Positions 16,983-23,136 of a DNA stretch of 41,936 nt are shown in pieces. Both the position numbers and the translations under genes were made by a program. The notes beneath the pieces were generated by a model. That model saw only the letters and a program-made list of their open reading frames with translations. It was not told the DNA's origin and searched no databases. Origin of the DNA: Desulfurococcales archaeon (lineage in GTDB: Archaea > Thermoproteota > Thermoprotei_A > Sulfolobales > AG1); assembly GCA_015521765.1 (NCBI GenBank), contig WANO01000075.1, forward strand, positions 1-41,936, read 5' to 3'. Numbering within the stretch: position 1 is the first letter of the stretch; each line of letters opens with the position of its first letter.

Positions 16983-17231
16983 CTAATATTGTTGCTGTCG
17001 CCCCATCTGACTGGGTCTGCATGATTCCCTAAGCCTGAATATCTCTTCAACGGGTAGGTTGAAGTATGCAGCTATCTTGAGCGCTAGTGTGAGGGAGGGT
17101 AGGTACTTGTCGTTCTCTATAGCTATAATGGTTTGTCTGGTGACTCCAACAGCTTTGGCCAGGGCTTCCTGGGAGATCCTGTATCTGGCTCTGATCTCTC
17201 TAAGCCTTACCTCCACGCATTTACCCGTCAT
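16983..17231 (-). CDS. XRE/Cro-type helix-turn-helix regulator
   Basis: Compact 82-residue DNA-binding protein. The helix-turn-helix covers about residues 14-66: RYRISQEALAKAVGVTRQTIIAIENDKYLPSLTLALKIA, followed by YFNLPVEEIFRL, as in the YgzD-like group of small repressors. These are typically encoded next to a DUF2178 membrane protein, as here (6-base gap to the upstream gene). GGTGG lies about 11 bases before the ATG at 17231. The triple half-site upstream of the operon is a good candidate for its binding site, which would mean autoregulation. Confidence 0.92.
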   Translation of the reverse strand: MTGKCVEVRLREIRARYRISQEALAKAVGVTRQTIIAIENDKYLPSLTLALKIAAYFNLPVEEIFRLRESCRPSQMGRQQQY

Positions 17232-17237
17232 TTTGCA

Positions 17238-17639
17238 TTAGCCACCCATTCTGAATCTATAGTATAGATAGAATAGCGAGTTGGCTGTGAGGTATATTAC
17301 TACGACAACCGCTACTATGATGGAGGATTCATCGATTATCTTTGGCATGTTGATGCCTAGCTCAACGGCTATTCTTACAGCGACAACATAGGCGGCGAGT
17401 ATCGAGGTTACTACATCATATGCTCTTTTTGATGCCTTCAGACTTGCATTCTCGTATCTCTCATCCCATTCCGCTCCTTCGCTCGCCTTTCTCAGTTTTG
17501 TGGATGCTATGTAGCCCAGCAGTACTATTGGGAAGGCTATAATCAGAGCTATGTGAAGTGGCTTCACTAGGTAAACAATTACTAGGGCTACGAGTATGAA
17601 TGCTAGATACAGTATGTCTGGTGCGTAGCTTTTTCTCAT
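17238..17639 (-). CDS. DUF2178 membrane protein
   Basis: Small integral membrane protein of 133 residues with four predicted helices (about 8-25, 29-44, 77-97 and 106-126). Between helices 2 and 3 is a soluble loop with EWDERYENASLKASKRAYDV, the DERxE..A pattern typical of DUF2178. The family accompanies small XRE-type repressors and its function is unknown; a sensor or anti-regulator role for the partner repressor is a guess. It is the first gene of the operon leading to the regulator and proteasome beta. The ATG at 17639 is preceded by the 17651-17691 operator-like repeat. Confidence 0.82.
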   Translation of the reverse strand: MRKSYAPDILYLAFILVALVIVYLVKPLHIALIIAFPIVLLGYIASTKLRKASEGAEWDERYENASLKASKRAYDVVTSILAAYVVAVRIAVELGINMPKIIDESSIIVAVVVVIYLTANSLFYLYYRFRMGG

Positions 17640-17650
17640 CTTGTTTCCCT

Positions 17651-17691
17651 ATGTAAATATTTCTTTACATAAGGTTAATAAATATTTACAT
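17651..17691. promoter_or_regulatory. Operator-like array of ATGTAAA half-sites at the DUF2178-XRE-psmB promoter
   Basis: Three half-sites are visible: ATGTAAA at 17651-17657, its inverse TTTACAT at 17664-17670, and TTTACAT again at 17685-17691. The outer two belong to a longer 12-base inverted repeat (ATGTAAATATTT at 17651-17662, AAATATTTACAT at 17680-17691). The stretch overlaps an A/T-rich TATA-like sequence for the minus-strand operon that begins at 17639. Position and symmetry suit autorepression by the XRE-type protein. Confidence 0.6.
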
Positions 17692-17795
17692 TTCCGCATA
17701 GCATAAAGATAATACAGGTACAGCAGGTAAAGTAAGGTTTTTAAGTATTTCTTATCTAGCATTATATTGGGAGAGTATATATTTGGTTTTAACCA

Positions 17796-17803
17796 CTATA
17801 AAT
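17796..17803 (+). promoter_or_regulatory. TATA box of the aCPSF1 gene
   Basis: CTATAAAT preceded by purine-containing bases, in an otherwise non-coding gap. Transcription would begin near 17825, giving a leader of roughly 110 bases before the ATG at 17936, unusually long for this genome. Confidence 0.4.
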
Positions 17804-17844
17804 TGTTCTAATTAGATACATGTGTTGGTTTAAGATGCATAATA

Positions 17845-17913
17845 CACAAGCCACATACGGCTTCAGCCGTGTAGGAGTGGGTTGTGGTGTATAGATCTGT
17901 AGATAAGCTACAG
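17845..17913 (+). ncRNA. Two-hairpin structured leader upstream of aCPSF1
   Basis: First hairpin: CACAA and CCAC at 17845-17854 pair with GTGG and TTGTG at 17877-17886 across a single G-G mismatch; after an AGGA bulge (17873-17876), an inner stem ATACGGC/GCCGTGT (17855-17861 with 17866-17872) closes a TTCA loop. Second hairpin: CTGTAG/CTACAG (17897-17902 with 17908-17913) with an ATAAG loop. Both lie between the predicted transcription start and the ribosome-binding site GGTGG at 17927-17931. It could be a regulatory leader or a small RNA. No C/D or H/ACA boxes, and no tRNA features, are seen. Confidence 0.45.
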
Positions 17914-17935
17914 TCCTAGTCGAGATGGTGGTTCT

Positions 17936-19864
17936 ATGGAGGATCCTGTGCTGGCTAATATTAGGAAAACCATACTAACCAATATCCCCCCGGAGGCGAG
18001 GCTTAAGAGAATAGAGTTTGAGGGGCCATATGTAGTCATCTATGTTGAGAACCCGTCCTTCCTTGTGCAGAACTCTTTTTCGATGAAGAATATAGCCAAG
18101 ATCCTGAAGAAGCGCATAATCATCAAGGTTGATCCATCGGCAAGGCTCAAGCCTGAGGAGGCCAGAAGAAAGATTCTATCTATGCTTTCGCCCGATGCAG
18201 GTGTGGGCGAGAAGGATATAGTGTTTGATGATGTTTTGGGGGAGGTGATTATCAAGGCTGACAGGCCCGGCCTTGTTATTGGTGATGATGGGAAGATGCT
18301 TAAGCAGATTCTCATTGAAACGGGCTGGAGACCTAAGGTTGCTCGGAAAACCGAGATCGAGTCGAGACTTCTGGACGGTATACTGAACTATATGATTCGC
18401 GAGAGTGATTACAGGATTAAGATCCTGAGGTCTTTTGGTGAGAGGATCCATAGAAGCGTGTTCTTTAAAAACAACTATGTCAGGATGACTGCTCTGGGGG
18501 GCTTTAGGGAGGTTGGTAGATCATCTATACTTGTTGAGACTGCTGAAAGCAAGATCCTGCTGGATTTCGGATTGAATCCGGGTATCTCTACGCCTCCAAA
18601 CATGTATCCGAGGATAGATCTTGCTGGGGTTAGGCTGGATGAGATTGATGCTGTAATTATAACCCATGCCCATGTGGATCACTGCGGCCTCGTCCCAATG
18701 CTATTCAAATTCGGTTATGAGGGCCCGATATACGCTACCGAAGCGACAAGGGACCTTATGGTTCTTCTGCAGCTAGACATACTCGATATAGCCAGGAGGG
18801 AGGGTAAGCCGTTGCCTTTCACTCAGAGGGAGGTTCAGAAGATGGTTCTCCACACTATACCCATTAAAATAGGTGAGACAACAGATATATCTTCGGATAT
18901 AAAGCTAACCTTCTATAATGCCGGCCATATTCTTGGCTCGGCTATGGCCCACCTGCATATAGGTAACGGCTTCTACAACATCCTTTATACTGGCGACATG
19001 AAGTTCCAGAAGACTCTTCTTCTAGATAGATCTGACTATAGGTTCCCGAGGGTTGATTCACTTATAATGGAGAGCACGTATGGGGCTACGGTCCTCATGG
19101 ATAGGAGGGAGGCTGAGGCCAAGTTGATAGCCACGATAGCGGAGACAATCAAGAATGGCGGAAAGGTTCTTATACCAACCCTAAGTGTTGGGAGGGCTCA
19201 GGAGATAATGCTTATAATAAGGAATGCCATGATTGAGAAGAGGCTGGAGGAGGTCCCTGTATATATTGAGGGTATGATCGATGAGGTCACATCTATCCAC
19301 ATGAGGTATCCAGAGCTACTATCCAAAGAGACTTTCGCGATGTTTAAGGCTGGTGAGAAGCCGTTTGTTCATCCTGCTTTCAAGATTGTTAAGGATAGGA
19401 GCGCCATATACGATATAGTAGAGTCTAAGGAACCCAGCATAATTATGGCTACGAGCGGTATGCTTACTGGAGGTCCTGCCGTTGAGTACTTTAAGCATCT
19501 AGCCCCCGACCCCAGAAATACGCTGATCTTTGTGAACTATCAGGTTCAGGGAACCCTTGGTAGAAGGGTCAAGGATGGCGAAAAGGAGATTAGCCTGCCG
19601 GATGAAAACGGGAAGATAAGGGTTATCAAGGTCGCTATGAGGATCGAGAGTATCGAGGGATTCTCTGGCCACAGCGACAGGAATCAGCTCTTGTCTTTCC
19701 TGAGACAGATGCAGCCTAAGCCTAAGAGGATAATTCTCAACCATGGAGAGCCCCAGGCCATAGAGGCTCTGGCTAAAGCTATTAGGCGTGAGAAGCCTGT
19801 GCCTAGCGGTACAGAGATCGTGATACCGTCTGTCTTGGATTCTATATCATTTAAGATAGGGTAG
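17936..19864 (+). CDS. fttA: Transcription termination factor aCPSF1/FttA (KH, metallo-beta-lactamase, beta-CASP)
   Basis: Archaeal relative of the CPSF73 endonuclease; it cleaves nascent RNA 3' ends and drives termination. The 642 residues hold an N-terminal pair of KH-like domains (second KH loop VIGDDGK at 114-120), the metallo-beta-lactamase core with HAHVDHC at 244-250, and then the beta-CASP part with MESTYG, TLSVGRAQE, TSGMLTGGPAVEYF and the closing EGFSGHSDRNQLLSFL and LNHGEP motifs. All metal ligands appear intact. The ATG at 17936 has GGTGG four bases upstream. The gene stands alone behind a 296-base gap that contains the operator of the divergent operon and a folded leader. Confidence 0.96.
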   Translation: MEDPVLANIRKTILTNIPPEARLKRIEFEGPYVVIYVENPSFLVQNSFSMKNIAKILKKRIIIKVDPSARLKPEEARRKILSMLSPDAGVGEKDIVFDDVLGEVIIKADRPGLVIGDDGKMLKQILIETGWRPKVARKTEIESRLLDGILNYMIRESDYRIKILRSFGERIHRSVFFKNNYVRMTALGGFREVGRSSILVETAESKILLDFGLNPGISTPPNMYPRIDLAGVRLDEIDAVIITHAHVDHCGLVPMLFKFGYEGPIYATEATRDLMVLLQLDILDIARREGKPLPFTQREVQKMVLHTIPIKIGETTDISSDIKLTFYNAGHILGSAMAHLHIGNGFYNILYTGDMKFQKTLLLDRSDYRFPRVDSLIMESTYGATVLMDRREAEAKLIATIAETIKNGGKVLIPTLSVGRAQEIMLIIRNAMIEKRLEEVPVYIEGMIDEVTSIHMRYPELLSKETFAMFKAGEKPFVHPAFKIVKDRSAIYDIVESKEPSIIMATSGMLTGGPAVEYFKHLAPDPRNTLIFVNYQVQGTLGRRVKDGEKEISLPDENGKIRVIKVAMRIESIEGFSGHSDRNQLLSFLRQMQPKPKRIILNHGEPQAIEALAKAIRREKPVPSGTEIVIPSVLDSISFKIG

Positions 19865-19954
19865 CCCATAGTTCTTGGCCTCTATCCAGAGGATAGTAGT
19901 TATGCGTGAAGAATATTTGTGTCTCTATAACTTTAATATATTGGTAGTTCGGTT

Positions 19955-20272
19955 TTGACGTCTGGGAAAAGTGGGGATAGCTCTAGAGAGAAGCTGGTTT
20001 CAATGATCCTTGACGCAGGCCTACTAGAAGAGTTTCTAGAATGGTATAGAAGAAAAGTAGGGAAACACATAGAGGATGTGAGGCTCACCTCGATAAGTGA
20101 AGACATACTATATGAGTTCGTCAGGAGTAAGAGGCTTGTAGATGAAGATCAAAATCCAGACAACCTACCAGAGGTCGAATACGCCGAGATCCCCCAGCCA
20201 AACGAGAAATCGAGAATGATCAAGAAGATGAGATCTAGACAAAACCAACAAAAACAAACACAAGGCACCTAG
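19955..20272 (+). CDS. Hypothetical protein, 105 residues
   Basis: Not a family I recognise. The protein is soluble and charged: a Ser/Lys-rich start, a helical middle (EEFLEWYRRKVGKHIEDVRL, SEDILYEFVRSKRLV), an acidic stretch and a basic Gln/Lys-rich tail. The start is TTG at 19955 with a TATA-like CTTTAATATA at 19931-19940, so a nearly leaderless transcript is plausible; ATG at 20003 is an alternative. It lies between aCPSF1 and the 5S rRNA gene on the same strand. Codon use resembles the neighbours, which favours a real gene, possibly lineage-specific. Confidence 0.6.
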   Translation: MTSGKSGDSSREKLVSMILDAGLLEEFLEWYRRKVGKHIEDVRLTSISEDILYEFVRSKRLVDEDQNPDNLPEVEYAEIPQPNEKSRMIKKMRSRQNQQKQTQGT

Positions 20273-20313
20273 CCAAGAAGCCATAAAGGCTCTAGAAGAA
20301 GACACGGTTAAAA

Positions 20314-20323
20314 GCATATAAGC
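20314..20323 (+). promoter_or_regulatory. TATA box of the 5S rRNA gene
   Basis: GCATATAAGC centred about 26 bases before the first base of the 5S rRNA, the normal archaeal spacing. A purine-rich stretch (TTAAAA) just upstream could be the BRE. Confidence 0.7.
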
Positions 20324-20343
20324 CCCCAAACATAAGTAATAAA

Positions 20344-20470
20344 TGCCGGCCCGGCCATAGCGGCTGGGCAACACCCGGACTCATATCGAACCCGGAAGTT
20401 AAGCCAGCCGCGTTGGGTGTGGCCGTGAGGTCCGCAAGGACTCGCAGCCCACCCAAGCCGGGACCGGCAT
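20344..20470 (+). rRNA. rrf: 5S ribosomal RNA
   Basis: Near-universal 5S blocks are present: GGGCAACACCCGGACTCAT, TCGAACCCGGAAGTTAAGC and the AAGCCGGGA loop E/helix region. The ends pair, TGCCGG at 20344-20349 with CCGGCA at 20464-20469. It is a separate gene, not linked to 16S or 23S, as in Crenarchaeota. A T-rich run follows directly. Confidence 0.96.
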
Positions 20471-20495
20471 CTTCTCAATCTTTTTATTTCTTTCA
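20471..20495 (+). terminator. T-rich terminator after 5S rRNA
   Basis: CTTCTCAATCTTTTTATTTCTTTC immediately after the 5S 3' end. Archaeal RNA polymerase stops at runs of T without a hairpin, so this is a likely termination site. Confidence 0.55.
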
Positions 20496-20515
20496 CTGTT
20501 TATTCTCGTAATGTT

Positions 20516-21160
20516 CTAGATGCGGAATCCATATTTCTTATCCAGGGATTTGAGTGCGTTTGTTCTGGTGTATCTTCTATATATTATGGCTAGGTTTATT
20601 ACTAGGAGAGCTAACGAGATCGATATAAACACGTATCTATAGGCAAATAGAACCGATGATATAAACGTATTTACCGAGCCCAACATTAGTATTAGCAGAT
20701 TAAGTATTATGCCGGGGCCGCAGCAGCTGAATGCTGCAAATAGGGAGGGGGCTACAGTGGCTAGAGATAATCCAGTGGACTTTTTCAGCGAGAATCCGCA
20801 GCAGCTATTCATTTTCCTGTCTAGAAGTAGTGCAGCTATATTTAGGGAAAACAGCATTGACAATGCTAGGGTTGTCAGCATCGCCTCTAGATTGGCTGAG
20901 ATAACTATATTTGGTGTAAGATAGATTATGATCCATGGGACCTGGCCTATGGGCCCGCTAAGAAAAACCTGGATTGATGGTGTTTCTATATAGGGTGGTA
21001 GTGGGGATGTAGAAATAACTATCATACCTATAGATAATGCATAAATGAATATGAAAAGTAGCACCAATATAGGGATATAGACTCTTACGGGGCTTCTATA
21101 CATTATAAAGTAGAGGAAATATAAAAAACCAAGTATTGTTGCTTTAGCTATATCTATCAC
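20516..21160 (-). CDS. Membrane protein with paired-cysteine CCG motifs
   Basis: Unknown integral membrane protein of 214 residues with about six helices. Two cysteine pairs are seen: SCCGF at 119-123 in a loop and SCCGPGI at 145-151 at the start of a helix. The second resembles paired cysteines in helices of metal or thiol membrane proteins such as MerT, but there is no clear homology by eye. Downstream helices are plain hydrophobic. The start codon at 21160 is 16 bases after the stop of a 37-residue His/Cys-rich miniprotein, so the two are probably co-transcribed. Base composition is A/T-richer than most of the window. A role in metal uptake, export or thiol chemistry is inference. Confidence 0.7.
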   Translation of the reverse strand: MIDIAKATILGFLYFLYFIMYRSPVRVYIPILVLLFIFIYALSIGMIVISTSPLPPYIETPSIQVFLSGPIGQVPWIIIYLTPNIVISANLEAMLTTLALSMLFSLNIAALLLDRKMNSCCGFSLKKSTGLSLATVAPSLFAAFSCCGPGIILNLLILMLGSVNTFISSVLFAYRYVFISISLALLVINLAIIYRRYTRTNALKSLDKKYGFRI

Positions 21161-21176
21161 CCATCAAGCAATTTAT

Positions 21177-21290
21177 CTAGCAGCATGAATGATGATGCTC
21201 ATGCCCATGCTTATGATGCTCCTTAACGTGCTTCTCATACTCTTCCTTAGACTTAAACTTCATACCGCAACACTCGTATTCCTCTGGCAT
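21177..21290 (-). CDS. 37-residue His/Cys-rich miniprotein (zinc-finger-like)
   Basis: Short open frame reading MPEEYECCGMKFKSKEEYEK at the start, then residues 21-37 with His21, His25, His26, His28, His30, His32-34 and a final Cys-Cys. The first two thirds resemble a C2H2 finger (aromatic, cysteines, aromatic, 12 residues, H-x3-H) but the two cysteines (7 and 8) are adjacent, so the usual CxxC spacing is missing. Eight histidines and four cysteines in 37 residues suggest metal binding. A ribosome-binding site GGTGGG (21294-21299, minus strand) sits four bases before the ATG, strong support for translation. It precedes the CCG-motif membrane protein by 16 bases. Confidence 0.72.
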   Translation of the reverse strand: MPEEYECCGMKFKSKEEYEKHVKEHHKHGHEHHHSCC

Positions 21291-21440
21291 AATCCCACCA
21301 TGATCATATAGCCACATATACTTTTATCTTTTGGAAGAAATTGACTAATATTTTTATTCTCATGAAAAGAAAATATAGGACACAGCTATTTTTACATCAT
21401 TCTATTTAGAGTATTTTGAAACCATTATATGGGTCTCTAG

Positions 21441-22142
21441 ATGAAGAAGTCGAGAACTAAGAAATCTAGGAGGCCTAGAAGTAAAGTAAGAAGTAAAGTG
21501 AGATATCACATCTTAATTTCTATAGTTGCAGCAACGGCTATATTAGTTGCTTTATTATACTTGGGGAACATCATAAATATCGATGTAGATACTCAAAAAA
21601 GTACTGAAATCAAGACAGCCAACACTATATCAACCAATGACGCATCTATTCCCTATGAAGGCTTCATGGCTCCAGAATTCACTGTATCAACTATAGACGG
21701 TGATCAAGTTAGCCTAAAAGATTTTCGAGGCAAAACCGTGGTCATATGGTTCATGGCAGCATGGTGTCCATCATGCACGTTTATGGGATTTAATATAGAG
21801 AGGCTCTATAACGAATACAGAGATAGAAATATAGAAATCATAGTTATAGACATGTGGTCTGAAACCCTACTAAAGAAATGGGGAATTCTAGGAAAGGCTC
21901 CCCCACCAGAAAGCCCCGAAATACTTAGAGAATTCATAGTCCAATACAGCAATAGTCTCTCATGGCGCCTGATATTCGACTCCGACGCCTATCTAACTGA
22001 GCTATACGAAATTAAGGCTGTTGACTCGATATTTATAGTAGATCCATCAGGCAAAATAGCATTTAGAAGCGATGGACCGACAAGCTACGATATACTATCC
22101 AGGGTAATGAGCGAGATATATGGCCAGTCTAACCCAACCTGA
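21441..22142 (+). CDS. Membrane-anchored thioredoxin-fold protein (TlpA/ResA-like)
   Basis: Extracytoplasmic thiol-disulfide protein, 233 residues. A very basic N-terminus (about 1-22) and one membrane helix (about 23-43) leave the thioredoxin domain outside. The domain starts APEFTVSTIDGDQVSLKDFRGKTVVI and has the active site WCPSC (Cys109, Cys112). The usual cis-proline before the fourth strand is not visible: the matching segment reads KAVDSIFIVDPSGK. The gene is richer in A-ending codons (AGA, ATA) than its neighbours. It diverges from the miniprotein operon by 150 bases and its 3' end overlaps the convergent HTH-TRASH regulator by 14 bases. Probably part of a metal/thiol system. Confidence 0.85.
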   Translation: MKKSRTKKSRRPRSKVRSKVRYHILISIVAATAILVALLYLGNIINIDVDTQKSTEIKTANTISTNDASIPYEGFMAPEFTVSTIDGDQVSLKDFRGKTVVIWFMAAWCPSCTFMGFNIERLYNEYRDRNIEIIVIDMWSETLLKKWGILGKAPPPESPEILREFIVQYSNSLSWRLIFDSDAYLTELYEIKAVDSIFIVDPSGKIAFRSDGPTSYDILSRVMSEIYGQSNPT

Positions 22143-22752
22143 TCATTCTGAAATAGGCTTCAGCACACTTCTCGTTGTGGAACACAAGCGTCTTTCCATG
22201 GATCTCGACTATATACGGTTTACCCACTATAGGTGCCTTACAGAATGCACATATATAGTTTATATTAACAACCGTGGCCTGGCTAGGAATCCACTGGGAA
22301 TCCTTAAGAACTCTATCTATAGTGATGATATCGACACCAGCCCCAAGACCCTTCTCCTCAACAAGCTTAAACACCTTATCTATATCCCTCAGGTCGAGAA
22401 CCTTCATAACTATATATGCTGTCTTCCTATTATCAGAATAATAGAACTTCTCAACACCACTTAAAGTCTCCTCAAATACTCTATATAGGGTATATGGATC
22501 ATCTGTTTTAACACTAACTATCGCTGTAGAAGCATTGAAAGAGTCGGAGTTGACCTTAGCTTTACAGCCCTCCAACACTCCTGAGGCCTCGAGCCTCTTG
22601 ATCCTCTTACGCACTACGGGAACACTGACTCCGAGCCTCTTAGCGATCTCCTTGGTTGTGGTTCTACAGTCCTCGCTAAGTATCCTCAAAATCTCTATAT
22701 CTATCGCATCTAGATACTTCCTCAGCCTCTTCAAACATATATACCCGGACAC
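22129..22752 (-). CDS. Lrp/AsnC-type HTH regulator with C-terminal TRASH metal-sensing domain
   Basis: Transcription regulator of 207 residues. Residues about 13-60 form an AsnC-type winged helix (DAIDIEILRILSEDCRTTTK, then AKRLGVSVPVVRKRIKRLE). A middle domain of about 70-155 follows, and the C-terminus has a TRASH domain with Cys168, Cys171 and Cys196 in the pattern C-x2-C...HNEKCAEAYF. This architecture is that of the Sulfolobus copper regulator CopT/CopR. The start is GTG at 22752. It overlaps the convergent thioredoxin-fold gene, and likely targets are that gene and the CCG-protein operon nearby; no copper ATPase is adjacent here, so the metal is uncertain. Confidence 0.87.
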   Translation of the reverse strand: MSGYICLKRLRKYLDAIDIEILRILSEDCRTTTKEIAKRLGVSVPVVRKRIKRLEASGVLEGCKAKVNSDSFNASTAIVSVKTDDPYTLYRVFEETLSGVEKFYYSDNRKTAYIVMKVLDLRDIDKVFKLVEEKGLGAGVDIITIDRVLKDSQWIPSQATVVNINYICAFCKAPIVGKPYIVEIHGKTLVFHNEKCAEAYFRMIRLG

Positions 22753-22831
22753 ATATAGGGTGTGAACACAAAATAATATCTACAAAATAATATATTGAGG
22801 CAACGGCACTATATAGATAACGGCACCCAGT

Positions 22832-23134
22832 CTAGGGCTTTTCACGTATCTTCTCAGAATATATGGTTTTAATATACAGCTCTGACTCGCACTTGGGGCA
22901 TGATTTGTTAGCTATGACTTTCCCCACGTAGTCCCCGGGAACAAACTCCCTCCTCTCCTCATGATCGTTGTTTACGCACGAAATCACGGTATATGTATTC
23001 ACCTTCTCCCTCACAGGTTTTGTTCGCTGCTGCATAACGTTAAGTATGGTTGAGATCGCGAAAAGGATAAGTAGCATTATTAGGGTTATTGTGAATATAT
23101 CGATCTGGAAACCTATAAATCCATCGTTAACCAT
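22832..23134 (-). CDS. Small membrane protein with zinc-ribbon-like tail
   Basis: Unknown protein of 100 residues. One hydrophobic helix at about 12-33 is followed by a soluble domain with a lone Cys near 53 and a CPKC knuckle near 83-86 (NKSCPKCESELYI). A complete four-cysteine ribbon is not obvious, though Cys53 and His58 could contribute. The ATG at 23134 lies two bases after the DUF1512 stop codon, so the two are almost certainly one operon. The link suggests a shared membrane function, not yet known. Confidence 0.7.
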   Translation of the reverse strand: MVNDGFIGFQIDIFTITLIMLLILFAISTILNVMQQRTKPVREKVNTYTVISCVNNDHEERREFVPGDYVGKVIANKSCPKCESELYIKTIYSEKIREKP

Positions 23135-23136
23135 GG

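Noticed and set aside
17845-17935. tRNA or H/ACA or C/D guide RNA in the aCPSF1 leader
   Set aside because: No T-arm consensus, no acceptor pairing, and no ACA, C or D boxes at proper positions; only the hairpins are supported.
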